This document shows positions 36,999 through 46,413 of a stretch of DNA of 64,000 nt, in pieces. Position numbers and translations under genes: made by a program. This stretch comes from Pseudooceanicola spongiae (GTDB taxonomy: Bacteria > Pseudomonadota > Alphaproteobacteria > Rhodobacterales > Rhodobacteraceae). Below the pieces are notes generated by a model, which did not search any database, had not been told where the DNA came from, and was given only the letters and a program-made list of their open reading frames with translations. The stretch covers positions 3,759,501 to 3,823,500 of the forward strand of contig NZ_CP045201.1 of the NCBI RefSeq assembly GCF_014899185.1. Reading direction: 5' to 3'. The number at the start of each line of letters is the position of its first letter. Position 1 is the stretch's first letter.

Positions 36999-37981
36999 AC
37001 ATCACACGCGAAACAGTGGTCAACAGCGCGGTTCTGGCGCTTCTTGTTCTGGTGCCCGTGGTGGCACAGCTGCGCGGCGATCCGTTCACGATCACGCTGG
37101 CGACCAAAGTGGCGATCTTCGCACTGGCGGGTGTGGGCCTGAACCTCGCGCTGGGGTTCGGCGGGTTGATCTCGTTCGGACATGCGGCGTTCTTCGGGAT
37201 CGGCGGTTATGTCACGGGGATCCTGGCAAGCCATGCGGCGAACTACGAGCCGCTTTTCGACGGCGCGTTTACCGTGAACGGCACGCAGCAGATGCTGCTG
37301 ATCTGGCCGATCGCGATCGTGGTCGCGGGGCTGTTCGCGGTGGTGATCGGGGCCCTGAGCCTGCGCACCAGCGGTGTGTTCTTCATTATGCTGACTTTGG
37401 CCTTCTCGCAGATGATCTATTATTTCGCGGTGTCTTGGCCCAGCTATGGCGGCGAGGATGGTCTGTCGTTTTACACACGCAACCAGTTCCCCGAACTCAA
37501 CATGTTTGATCCACTGAACTATTTCTGGGTCTGCTTCACGCTGCTGATCCTGGCAGTGGGCCTGTCGGCGATGATCACGCGCTCGCGCTTCGGACTGGCG
37601 CTTGGCGGCGCGCGGCAAAACCCGCAACGGATGGCCAGCATCGGCATTCGCCCGTTCTGGCTGTCGCTGACGATCTTCGTGATTTCGGCGATGATGACGG
37701 CTCTTGCCGGCTCGCTGTATGCCGATCTGAACCGTTTCGTCAGCCCTGCGATGCTGAACTGGCACATGTCGGGCGAGATCATGGTGTTTGTCATTCTGGG
37801 CGGCAATCGGCGGCTTCTGGGGCCGGTGGCTGGGGCGGGTCTGTATATTCTGGCGGAACATCTGTTGGGCCAGTTCAGTGATTACTGGCAGTTCTTCCTT
37901 GGTCTGGTGCTTCTGGCTGTGGTGCTTTTTGCGCCCGGCGGAGTGATCGGAATTCTGACACGGAGGCGCGGCGATGTCTGA
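36995..37981 (+). CDS. Branched-chain-type ABC permease, LivM family
   Basis: A 328-residue membrane protein. GVGLNLALGFGGLISFGHAA is the LivM core, and QNPQRMASIGIRPFWLSL is its ATPase-contact loop. It overlaps both neighbours, LivH by 4 bp and LivG by 8 bp. With LivH it forms the heterodimeric channel. Confidence 0.92.
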   Translation: MNITRETVVNSAVLALLVLVPVVAQLRGDPFTITLATKVAIFALAGVGLNLALGFGGLISFGHAAFFGIGGYVTGILASHAANYEPLFDGAFTVNGTQQMLLIWPIAIVVAGLFAVVIGALSLRTSGVFFIMLTLAFSQMIYYFAVSWPSYGGEDGLSFYTRNQFPELNMFDPLNYFWVCFTLLILAVGLSAMITRSRFGLALGGARQNPQRMASIGIRPFWLSLTIFVISAMMTALAGSLYADLNRFVSPAMLNWHMSGEIMVFVILGGNRRLLGPVAGAGLYILAEHLLGQFSDYWQFFLGLVLLAVVLFAPGGVIGILTRRRGDV

Positions 37982-38723
37982 GGTGATCCTTGAAATCCAC
38001 AATCTCCATAAGGCCTTCGGGGCTTTGCAGGCGACGCAGGATGTTTCGCTGACCCTTCGGCAGGGCGAGATTCACGCGCTGATCGGGCCAAACGGGGCGG
38101 GCAAATCCACGCTGATCAAACAGATCGCGGGGGAGATCCGTCCCGACAGCGGCAGCATCGTGTTCGCGGGCCAAAGGGTCGAGACTTGGGATGCGGCGGC
38201 GCGCGCACGGGCGGGTCTCGCGCGCAGTTTCCAGATCTCCTCCGTGATGCCCGACTACACCGTCTTGCAGAATGTCGTGCTGGCGGTGCAGGGCGCGCAG
38301 GGGCGCAGCTTCGGCTTCTTTCGTCCCGCGCTATCGGACCGGCATCTGACCGATCCGGCACAGGCGCATATCGCGCATGCCGGGCTGGAGGGGCGCGAAG
38401 GCGTCACGGCGGCGGCGCTGTCGCATGGTGAGCGCCGCAAGCTGGAGATCGCGATGGCTCTGGCGTTGCAGCCGAGGGCGTTTTTGCTGGATGAGCCGAT
38501 GGCGGGCATGGGGCCGGAGGGCGCGCGACAGTTGACGCCGATCCTGTCCGAGCTGCGTACATCCGCGCCGATCCTTTTGGTCGAACACGATATGGACGCA
38601 GTCTTTGCACTGGCCGACCGGATTTCCGTGCTGGTCTATGGGCGCATCATCGCCACGGGCTCTGTCGCGGAAATCCGTGCAAATCCAGAGGTCCGCGCCT
38701 CTTATCTGGGAGAAGAGGCATGA
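37974..38723 (+). CDS. ABC ATPase, LivG family
   Basis: A 249-residue ATPase with Walker A GPNGAGKST, signature LSHGERRKLEIAMAL and Walker B AFLLDEPMAGMGPEG, then VEHDMDAVFALADRISVL. LSHGE and the PMAGM loop are typical of the LivG side of the ATPase pair. It overlaps LivM and LivF. Confidence 0.93.
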   Translation: MSEVILEIHNLHKAFGALQATQDVSLTLRQGEIHALIGPNGAGKSTLIKQIAGEIRPDSGSIVFAGQRVETWDAAARARAGLARSFQISSVMPDYTVLQNVVLAVQGAQGRSFGFFRPALSDRHLTDPAQAHIAHAGLEGREGVTAAALSHGERRKLEIAMALALQPRAFLLDEPMAGMGPEGARQLTPILSELRTSAPILLVEHDMDAVFALADRISVLVYGRIIATGSVAEIRANPEVRASYLGEEA

Positions 38724-39409
38724 GCCTGCTGTTGGAACTGGATCAGGTCACGGCGTCCTACGGATCTGTCCAGGCGCTGTTTGGTGTCAGCCTCAGCCTG
38801 CGTGAGGGCGAGGTCCTTGCGCTGATGGGGCGCAATGGCATGGGCAAGACGACAACGATCAGCACGATCCTGCGGATGCTGCCGCTCAAAAGCGGCGCTC
38901 TGCGCTTTGCCGGGCGCGACATTGCAGGGCTGGCGTCGCATCAGGCCGCGCGGCTGGGGCTGGGGCTTGTGCCCGAGGGGCGGCGCGTGTTCGCTCCGCT
39001 CAGCGTGCGCGAAAACCTTATTGCTGCGGCGCGCCCAGGCGCATGGGATATGGCCCGGGTGGTTGCGCTTTTCCCGCGGTTGGGCGAGCGGCTGGAGCAG
39101 CGGGCCGGCACGCTTTCAGGCGGCGAGCAACAGATGCTGGTGATTGGGCGTGCGTTGATGACCAACCCGCGCCTCCTGATCCTCGACGAGGCGACAGAAG
39201 GGCTGGCCCCCGTGGTACGGCAGGAAATCTGGGCGGCGATCCATGCGCTGAAAGCCAGCGGTCTGGCGCTGATCATCGTCGATAAAACGCTGAAAGAGCT
39301 CGCTCCCGTAGCCGATCACGCGGTCATCCTGGAGCGCGGAACAACAGTCTGGACGGGCGACTGCAAAGCACTCACGCCGGAGCTGACTGACCGGTATCTC
39401 GGCGTCTAG
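38720..39409 (+). CDS. ABC ATPase, LivF family
   Basis: A 229-residue ATPase with Walker A GRNGMGKTT, signature LSGGEQQMLVIGRALMTNP and Walker B LLILDEATEGLAPVVRQE, a clear LivF set. It is the last gene of the operon. The 14-bp palindrome GGCGTCTAGACGCC (39401-39414) spans its stop codon but has no T-run. Confidence 0.93.
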   Translation: MSLLLELDQVTASYGSVQALFGVSLSLREGEVLALMGRNGMGKTTTISTILRMLPLKSGALRFAGRDIAGLASHQAARLGLGLVPEGRRVFAPLSVRENLIAAARPGAWDMARVVALFPRLGERLEQRAGTLSGGEQQMLVIGRALMTNPRLLILDEATEGLAPVVRQEIWAAIHALKASGLALIIVDKTLKELAPVADHAVILERGTTVWTGDCKALTPELTDRYLGV

Positions 39410-39603
39410 ACGCCCAAGCTGAAGGGGTGAATCGCGGCGGGCGCTGGAATGCTGACGTCTTTCTTGGGGAAAGCGATCCTCCGCTTGTGCACAACTGATC
39501 AGGCAAGCGCGGAGAGATGATATGTTTGCAAAGGGCGACTTAGCGATAGCGGGGGGCATCTGCACGCGCGGGTACTCAGCACTTTCTTGGCCATTGGTTA
39601 ATA

Positions 39604-39738
39604 GTCGTCGCCTCTCATGCAGGTAAACATGCAGTGCCGGTAAACAGACGCATGCCGAATTGGGCTGCCAGCTCCGACACGGTATCCTTGCACTTTCAGT
39701 GCGTTGAACTTAGCGGCATGCGGCTTTCGTTTCGACAT
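39604..39738 (-). mobile_element. IS3-family orfA remnant, copy A
   Basis: The minus strand opens with MSKRKPHAAKFNALK and, after a frame change, DTVSELAAQFGMR. This matches the N-terminal helix-turn-helix of IS3-type OrfA proteins that begin MSKRKQH. It ends in a stretch containing GCATGAGAGGCGACG. The same 15 bases, and the same start, occur at 48320-48470 in the opposite direction. Confidence 0.65.
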
Positions 39739-39925
39739 CTTCGATGTCCCATGTGCTGAAAATCAGCAGACAGAAAATCGGAGATTATGTCAGAGTTCAG
39801 TTTTCGGTAACCACCTCAGTTCTCACAGTCTTGCGACCGAAATCTATCCTGGGCTCCGGACCCATGACTCGTTTTGAGGCTACGAGGTCTGCATGTTTCA
39901 CTGTCCCTAACCAAAGCGCGGCTTG

Positions 39926-40229
39926 ATGAGCAGTCCTCATTGGCTAAGCGATGCCCAGATGGAGCGGCGTTGGCTTTATTTCCCGACGAGCCGTGGCGTG
40001 CCGCGCGTCGATGACCCGTTGCCCGGCAGTTGACGTTTCGGATTACCGAGCGGGAGTGCATCCTGAGCTAAATTATCTATTTATTCGCAATGGCTTGAGT
40101 TGGCAGGATACTATGCGAGAGTATGGTCAATAAAAGTCGATCTGTATCGACGGGACTTATATCAAAGTACATCGCATGCCCTCGAGCCTTGCGACAAAAG
40201 AATGCGGCGAACAGAGGGCAGTATGCCAC
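39926..40229 (+). mobile_element. IS5-family transposase remnant, N-terminal half
   Basis: MSSPHWLSDAQMERRWLYFP then RGVPRVDD matches the start of IS5-family transposases. IRNGLSWQDTMREYG and, after a stop and small deletions, CIDGTYIKVHRMPSSLATKE follow the expected order. It breaks at about 40230, where the DUF1153-type IS3 element begins; the other half resumes at 41535. Confidence 0.7.
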
Positions 40230-41534
40230 ACTGCCCGGGAGCGTATTGAGCCCCAATATTAACCCACTGAAAATCTGCTCCTGCTACAAAGTAGAAGTTA
40301 GCAATGAGTGTGTCGATGGACGAGAGCATCAAACGTTGGACTGCGAAGCGAAAGACAGCTGAGGTGATCGCGATCATTCAGGGCGAGACAACGGTGGCCG
40401 AAGCGGGCCGATCCTTCGATCTGACACCCTCCGATATCGAGGGCCGGGTCGGGGATGCCAAGCGCGGCATGGATCTCCAAGGGGACCGTGGCTGCAGTGC
40501 AGCCGCGTAAGCACCGAAGATGTCCCCGCTGGCCAATCCGTTCGACATCAATGCCCACTACGACAAGCCGCTGAAAATCTGCAGGAGGCATATGGCGAGG
40601 CGATGCTTGAGGTGCGCGCCCGAAAAAAGCTGCAGGCCCTCCTGGTGAGGCGCTGAGCCGCTCTTGGTCGGAGGCAAGGGCCGAACGGAGGGCGGTAATT
40701 GATCCGGACGCTTCACGAGGGCCTCGCGGTGTCGATCGCCGGGCTTGTCCCCTTGGTTCGGCGTGCCGCTTCGGACACCCTATGACAAGCCGATTTAGTC
40801 AGCGCAGAAGATCGATCCGCGTTTTGGCGATCCGATCAAGGCGATGGTCGAGGAGGAGCCCTCCTTCGGCTAACGCACGGTGGCCTGGCTGCTGGGCTTC
40901 AAAAGTGAGTCCCCGAACGCCACAGGTCCGAGTGCGCGGGCCGAACAATGGTCCAGCGGATCTTCCAGCTCAAGGGCTGGCAGGTTCGCAAGCGCGCCGC
41001 GGGCATGCGCCCCCGCATCCAAGCCATCCCTTCCGTCGCCACGGCACCGAACCAATGCCCCCTCTCGGCAGATTTGCTTTGCAAATCGCCTGCCGGGCAA
41101 CGCGTCTACTAATCTGGCCCGCGTCTGGGCCGGAAAGGATGGATGGGCCTCGCTGGCGTCCGTCGGGAAAACGATCCCGAGGATCATTTTCTTGTCCTCG
41201 TCACTGATCGACGGCCACAGCTGCGGGCTTCTAGGCTGGCATCTGTCGCGCTCGGGCAAGGCCACTAACGCCAGCGCGGCCCTCGAGCACGCCCTGATCG
41301 CCAGGTTCAGGACATGAGGCCGGGTCGAACAGGAGTTCCTGCTGAGGTCGGACAACGGTATTGTGTTCACCGCCATCGCTTCGAGAGCATCCAGCATGCG
41401 AGCCGAGTCATCGGCGACTGTATCAGCTTCTACAACAACCGCCGTCCTCATCAGGCGCTTGCCATGCGCACGCCTGCCGAGGCATTCAGATGAGCGGCTT
41501 AACCTGAGCAGATTCAGATGGGACAATACGGCAG
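40230..41534 (+). mobile_element. Degenerate IS3-family element with DUF1153-type OrfA
   Basis: OrfA at 40304 reads MSVSMDESIKRWTAKRKTAE then IIQGETTVAEAGRSFDLTPS, the DUF1153-type protein of one IS3 branch. OrfB survives only as pieces: VRKRAAGMRPRIQAIPSVAT, GWHLSRSGKATNASAALEHA, EFLLRSDNGIVF and HRHRFESIQHASRVIGD up to the stop at 41493. There are several stops, frameshifts and an internal deletion. The ends are estimated from an imperfect match of GTATTG-CCC sequences near 40240 and 41525. Confidence 0.7.
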
Positions 41535-41967
41535 CGATGCTCCAAGAGGGGCAAATTGGCATGCCGTCACCGCTGCGCAAGGCAAACCTATCAGGTTCTT
41601 CATGTCTGCAGGACCCCATCTCGGTGATGAAGGCATCACCTGCTGGGCTGCGGGGCAGTGATTCTACCGGCGCGGCGGGCTTTCTGGGCAGTCTGTCGGA
41701 GGCCGATTGGTTGTTGCTGGACAGGGGTTATGATGCTGATTGGATGCGAAACCGTTGCAAGGCAGAGGGATAAAAGCCTGCATCCCAGGCCGATAGTCGC
41801 GCAAGAAGACAGTGAAACACGATAAGCGTCGCTACAAAGGCGTAATCGCATCGAGCTTTGTCGGACGCCTAAAGGACTGGAGATGTATCGCCACACGTTA
41901 CGACGGGTGCCCGGAGACCCACCTCTCTTCTATCGCTTTGGCCGCAACCGTCGTGTTCTGGCTCTGA
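41535..41967 (+). mobile_element. IS5-family transposase remnant, C-terminal half
   Basis: GANWHAVTAAQGKPIRFFMS, then LGSLSEADWLLLDRGYDADW, then FVGRLKDWRCIATRYDGCPE and ALAATVVFWL before a stop at 41965-41967. These are the middle and C-terminal motifs of the same IS5-type transposase whose start is at 39926, including the catalytic DRGYDAD. Internal stops and frameshifts show it is dead. Confidence 0.72.
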
Positions 41968-41994
41968 TCAAGAACGAATCCTGACCCTTGTGGC

Positions 41995-42644
41995 ATGACC
42001 ACGCTACTTAGCCTGTCGGCCCGATGCGCCGGTCGCTGCCTTCCCAAAGAAAAGCTGCGATTTCTTAGAGCTTTGACCTCAAAGCGGGCCCAGATCTTAG
42101 AGATGCACAAACATCTACTGGCACAGATCCGCCCGCATCAGAAGCCTGGCGCAGCCGAAATGTTCGACAGCATCGATACCGAACTGAAGGCGCTGCTCGA
42201 ACGCCTGATCAAGGAGCTGGAAGATAGGATCGGGGCCGCCATATCCAGCGACGATTTGCTGGCGGAGACCTCTGGTGTTCTACGCTCCATCCCCGGGATC
42301 GGACCAGTGGCCAGCGCAATGCTGATCGCCGAGATGACTGAGCCTGGCACCGTGACCCGCGAACAGGCCCCAGCTCTCGTAGGGCTCGCCCCCGTAGCGC
42401 AGACAGTGGAACCCTTCGCGGGAAGCGAACCATTGCAGGCGGTCGCCGTGCCCTGAGGCATGTGATATTCCAAGATGCTCTGGTCGCCGCGCATCTTAAC
42501 CCGGCCATGAAGACCTTTGCGGATCGTCTGCGAAAAGCCGGGAAACCGCACAAGTTTATTACAATGGCCGGCGCCTGGAACCGGGTCAACCTTTCTCACA
42601 CCCTGTGTGAAAGCCGTCAGAAATGGACGCCTTCGACCGTGTGA
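41995..42644 (+). mobile_element. IS110-family transposase remnant, C-terminal part
   Basis: KEKLRFLRALTSKRAQILEM and VLRSIPGIGPVASAMLIAEM are the C-terminal (transposase_20) region of IS110-family enzymes. At about 42410 the frame shifts; the continuation reads GGRRALRHVIFQDALVAAHL and KTFADRLRKAGKPHK, ending at 42644. The N-terminal DEDD catalytic domain is missing, so the copy is inactive. Confidence 0.75.
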
Positions 42645-43291
42645 GGGATAGATTTGCTAGGCGCTGCAAAAGGCAATGAGGTGTTGCATTTCCGCAACGT
42701 GAAAATAGTTGTATGGGCCAATAAATATATTTGGGAAAATTGCCGCGAAAATACTCAGCTTGTCAGGCGACATATGAGGAGAAATTGAAATTTTCATTTA
42801 CCCAGGCGGCACTTCAATCTACGAAAATACATACTCTCGAACGCCATGCCAATCTTTACCAGTTCCGAAAATAATCCCTGAACTGCCGTTAATTGAGTCA
42901 ATCGCCAATTCGATTATTTGCACATTTGTATGGGAATTTTAAAGTGTCCGCGTGGCGCCCGGTCGGCTGTGATTAAATGATGCGTCCTCGGTAAACTACG
43001 GCTTCAGTTCTCCGCTATGTCGTAATGAGAGCAGCATGGCCGCCTTAAAGGCTGAGCGTGCAACGCCCGTTACTTTTGCCTCTGTGCAGCAAGGCGATGC
43101 GATCCCTGCAATAGACACGGCGAAAGTCTGCTCTGAGGAAGGGGGAAGACCAGCTTTGCAGATAGACCGAACTTTCGCTGCGCCAGACTAAAAAGTCGCG
43201 AAAAGGGTGACTATTGCACCATGCCTCACGCTGCAGAGCCGTCACCCCTTAACAGGATCAAGTGCAGATTAATCGCCCTGAGATCATGCCA
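42645..43291. other. AT-rich gap without a gene
   Basis: About 650 bases with no supported gene. 42690-42930 is clearly AT-rich compared with the rest of the window (AATAAATATATTTGGG and similar). A minus-strand open frame at 43045-43245 has no ribosome site or recognisable motif. Confidence 0.5.
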
Positions 43292-44023
43292 TCAAAAATT
43301 TCCGCTATCCAATGCGTCTATTACATTTTCGATATGTCTACGCATCGCTGCTCTCGCCTGATCTCCGTTGCCACTCCGCAGGGCCTCTAGGACTGTTTCG
43401 TGATCATCGATCCAATGCAGGCGGAGGATCGGGCTTCTTATGTGCTTCTGGAGGCTCTGCCACATCGGTCCGGTCATATCTTGCCAGATCCGCTGCAGTA
43501 ATCCCAACAGGACCGGATTTTGGGTGGCTCTGGCGATGGCAAAGTGGAATTCGCGGTCGCCATTTTCGGTCTCTGCTGACATGCGATGCTCGTCGCGCAT
43601 TTTCTGCACGTAAGCCGCGATCGCCTCCAGTGCTTCCGCAGTTGCACTGACCGCGGCCAATGCGCAGATCTCCGGCTCAAGGGTCAGGCGCGCCTGGAGG
43701 ATGTCACTCGGGCTGGGCTGATCTTCAAGATCACCGGACAGTGTCATGGCATGATCCGGGGGCGGCGGGGCAAGCACAAACACCCCGGAGCCGACCTTGA
43801 TCGACACCAGCCCGGAAATTTCGAGCGCAAGCAATGCCTCGCGCACACAGGTGCGTGAGACGCCGTAGTCACGGGCAAGGTCGCGCTCCGTCGGCAGTCG
43901 CTGTCCTGGCTCAAATTCGGCGGCGGCGATCCTTGTCTCAAGGCTATCAGCAACCTGGCGGTAGACGCGGACAGCCCTGATCGTGCGGTTTACCGACGGG
44001 GACGGGGGGTTAGCTTGATCCAT
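43292..44023 (-). CDS. GntR-family regulator, FadR/FCD type
   Basis: A 243-residue regulator. The N-terminal winged helix shows QRLPTERDLARDYGVSRTCV and REALLALEISGLVSIKVGSG. The FCD ligand domain has the metal-binding pattern with DREFHFAIARAT and its histidines. The start at 44023 overlaps the 3' end of the dehydratase gene by 14 bp, so the two are co-expressed. It probably represses the divergent dehydratase and TRAP genes and binds a sugar acid. Confidence 0.88.
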   Translation of the reverse strand: MDQANPPSPSVNRTIRAVRVYRQVADSLETRIAAAEFEPGQRLPTERDLARDYGVSRTCVREALLALEISGLVSIKVGSGVFVLAPPPPDHAMTLSGDLEDQPSPSDILQARLTLEPEICALAAVSATAEALEAIAAYVQKMRDEHRMSAETENGDREFHFAIARATQNPVLLGLLQRIWQDMTGPMWQSLQKHIRSPILRLHWIDDHETVLEALRSGNGDQARAAMRRHIENVIDALDSGNF

Positions 44024-45179
44024 AAAACGCCGCCGGGTTCGCGAGGGGGACAACCGTATCCGGGCCGGCGGCATAGGGCGCAAGAGCGGCGCGGTCGAAA
44101 TCGACACCAAGGCCAGGGGCATCCGACAGGATCACCTTGCCATACACGGGCGCGGCCGCGTGGTGTGCAATGCCCTGATCCATGAAGCTGCCTCCGTCAA
44201 TGTTCTCGACCGGATAACACCCGGGTATCGCTGCAGCAACGATAACCGAGGCTTCGAGAGCGCCGTGCGGCGCGATCGTCAGGTTGGCACAATTGCCCAG
44301 ATGCGCGATCTTGAGCCACTCGGTGATGCCGCCGACCTTCAGCACGTTCGGCTGCAGATAGTGGACGGCCCCGGAGGACACGTAGCGCCAGAATTCGTAT
44401 CGTGTAGAGACCTCTTCGCCCAAGGCAATCGGGGTGGGAGAGACAGAGGCAAGCCGCGCGTGACCGTCGACATCATCGGAGGCCATCGGTTCTTCCATCC
44501 AGACAGGATCAAAGCGCGCATAGGCCGTGATGCGCCGCAGTGCCTCGCCCGGTTTGAACCGCTGGTTGGCGTCCAGCATCAGGGGGCGGTTGCCGATCAC
44601 CTTCCGGACGGCCGCGATGCGCGACAGATCATCCTCGACCTCGGGACGCCCGACCTTGATCTTGAACAGGCGGTTGCCGGCCTCCAGAAAACCACGCGTC
44701 TGCTCGACCAGAGCGGCCTCGCTGAGGTGCAGGTTCACCGCACTTGCGTAGACTTCCAGGCTATCGGCCGCGCCGCCGATCAGCTTGCGCACGGGCAGAC
44801 CAGCCAGCTTGCCGCGCAGATCCCAGAGTGCGAGATCAAAGCCCGCAACCGCGAGCGCCGCGATACCGCCCGGGCCCGGCTGATGACTGCGCCGCCAAAG
44901 CTCGTTCCAGAGGGCCTCATGATCATGCACGTCGCGGCCAATCAGCATCGGGCCAAGATAACTGCGGGCCAGTGCGGCCACCGCCATCCCTGCGTTGCCC
45001 ATCGTCGAACACCAGCCGGTTCCGGTCAGCCCACCTTCCAGCGTGACCTCGACCAGAATGTGTTCGTGGTGCGTGATCGCATGTGCTGCTGAAACCCAAG
45101 GCTTGGCGAGAGGCACCCGGAATATCGACACGGAGAAGGATTCGATCCGGGTTTTCGCCTGTTGCGGTGAGGTGGTCAT
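44010..45179 (-). CDS. Mandelate racemase/enolase-superfamily enzyme, probable sugar-acid dehydratase or cycloisomerase
   Basis: A 389-residue enolase-superfamily protein. The KxK base motif is FKIKVGRP. The three metal acids are in LMLDANQRF, WMEEPM and ALGEEVS. A His in IAPHGALEAS is at the C-terminal end of the barrel. AAGGG lies before the ATG at 45179. It is divergent from a TRAP importer and next to a GntR regulator, the standard layout for sugar-acid catabolism. The exact reaction (dehydration, racemisation or lactone isomerisation) is not decided by the sequence. Confidence 0.85.
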   Translation of the reverse strand: MTTSPQQAKTRIESFSVSIFRVPLAKPWVSAAHAITHHEHILVEVTLEGGLTGTGWCSTMGNAGMAVAALARSYLGPMLIGRDVHDHEALWNELWRRSHQPGPGGIAALAVAGFDLALWDLRGKLAGLPVRKLIGGAADSLEVYASAVNLHLSEAALVEQTRGFLEAGNRLFKIKVGRPEVEDDLSRIAAVRKVIGNRPLMLDANQRFKPGEALRRITAYARFDPVWMEEPMASDDVDGHARLASVSPTPIALGEEVSTRYEFWRYVSSGAVHYLQPNVLKVGGITEWLKIAHLGNCANLTIAPHGALEASVIVAAAIPGCYPVENIDGGSFMDQGIAHHAAAPVYGKVILSDAPGLGVDFDRAALAPYAAGPDTVVPLANPAAFYGSS

Positions 45180-45206
45180 GTGTCCGCGCCCTTTATAAGT
45201 TGCATC

Positions 45207-45229
45207 TGGTCCAATGGTCCAGTGGTCCA
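45207..45229. promoter_or_regulatory. Three TGGTCCA repeats at 8-bp spacing
   Basis: TGGTCCA occurs at 45207, 45215 and 45223, each itself a palindrome (TGG-T-CCA). They lie in the divergent gap between the dehydratase and TRAP genes, just upstream of TATAAA on the minus strand (about 45193-45198). This is a good candidate site for the GntR regulator encoded next door. Confidence 0.55.
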
Positions 45230-45238
45230 ACCAATCTG

Positions 45239-45264
45239 TTGACAGCACCGGAATTGCCTGTCAA
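45239..45264. promoter_or_regulatory. TTGACAG inverted repeat, possible promoter/operator
   Basis: TTGACAG (45239-45245) and CTGTCAA (45258-45264) form a perfect 7-bp inverted repeat with a 12-bp spacer. Each arm contains a consensus -35 hexamer, one for each direction. No good -10 for the plus strand is evident. Confidence 0.4.
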
Positions 45265-45316
45265 GTCTTCCGCGTCCTTTCACTGCAGGGCACATCATGA
45301 TGAGGGAGGAGACGAG

Positions 45317-46330
45317 ATGACCAAACGTTCCAACATGACACTGACGCGCCGTAGCATTCTTAAAACGGGGCTCGCGGGCACCGCGCTGCTGGGCGCGCCA
45401 ATGATTGCATATGCCAAAGCGGCCACGACACTGCGTGCCGCGCACGTGGAATCGACGGAAAGCGCGACGCACAAAGGCTATCTCGATTTTGCGCAGAAGG
45501 TTGCGGAGTCGACCGACGGTGCTGTCGAGGTCAAGGTTTTCCCGGCCGGTCAGCTGGGCAACCTGCGCGACCTCTATGAGGGCATCAAGCTCGGCTCGGT
45601 CGACATCACGTCCTCTGGCCCCGACTATACCGCCAACATCGCGCCCATCATGGTGACAGCTGCACTGTATTATTCCTACCGTGATGAGGCCCATGCGGAT
45701 TCGCTGCTGGACGGTGCGTTTTCGGCCAAGCTGTCCGACGCTCTGGCGTCCCAGGCGGGCATGCGCATTCTGGCCTGGGGCGAGCTCGGCTGGCGGTCTG
45801 TTTTCAACACCGCCCGTCCGATTGAGACAGCAGAGGATTTCAAGGGCCTGAAACTGCGTGTCCCTGAAGCCCAGCTACACCTGCTGCCGATGGCTGCTCT
45901 TGGTGCCGCTCCGACGCCGATCCCATATTCCGATGTCTACACCTCGATGCAGACCGGCGTCGTCGATGGGGCAGAGGGCACGCCTGCCGCCGTTGTGCAG
46001 CAGAAGTTTGATGAGGTCTCGAAGTTCTATTCGCTGACGCGCCATCTCTACAACCCGCTGCATCTCGTGATTGCCGACCGCAGCTTTGGCCGCATGGCGC
46101 CGGAGCATCAGTCCGCCGTACAGGCCGCTGCGACCGAGGCATTCCATGCGCAGCGCACACAGGCACGCGCCGACAACACCGCCGCACTGACCAAGATGCA
46201 GGACGAAGGACTGCCCGTGAACACGCCCGACGTGACCGAGATCCGCAAGATCGTGATCCCGACGTGGCAACCGCTGGTCGAAAACCTCGGCGCTCAGGGG
46301 CAAGAGCTGGTCGATATGCTGCTGGCCTGA
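45317..46330 (+). CDS. TRAP substrate-binding protein with Tat signal
   Basis: A 337-residue DctP-family protein. Its N-terminus LTRRSILKTGLAGTALLG is a twin-arginine signal, unlike the Sec signal of the first TRAP binding protein in the window. The ligand region GLKLRVPEAQLH contains the family's carboxylate-binding Arg. The start at 45317 follows GGGAGGAG. It begins a three-gene TRAP operon; the divergent enolase-family gene suggests a sugar acid as ligand. Confidence 0.92.
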   Translation: MTKRSNMTLTRRSILKTGLAGTALLGAPMIAYAKAATTLRAAHVESTESATHKGYLDFAQKVAESTDGAVEVKVFPAGQLGNLRDLYEGIKLGSVDITSSGPDYTANIAPIMVTAALYYSYRDEAHADSLLDGAFSAKLSDALASQAGMRILAWGELGWRSVFNTARPIETAEDFKGLKLRVPEAQLHLLPMAALGAAPTPIPYSDVYTSMQTGVVDGAEGTPAAVVQQKFDEVSKFYSLTRHLYNPLHLVIADRSFGRMAPEHQSAVQAAATEAFHAQRTQARADNTAALTKMQDEGLPVNTPDVTEIRKIVIPTWQPLVENLGAQGQELVDMLLA

Positions 46331-46413
46331 CGCCGACTCTGCGAAACATGGATGAGGCCAGCGGCCGCCGCCCTTTGGCACTGGCCTCATCGGACGAAAG
46401 TAGGGGGACAACA

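Noticed and set aside
39401..39414. Palindrome at the LivF stop codon as terminator
   Set aside because: GGCGTCTAGACGCC has no loop and no T-run; too short to claim as a terminator.
43045..43245. 66-codon minus-strand frame in the AT-rich gap
   Set aside because: No ribosome site, no family resemblance, and the composition looks non-coding.
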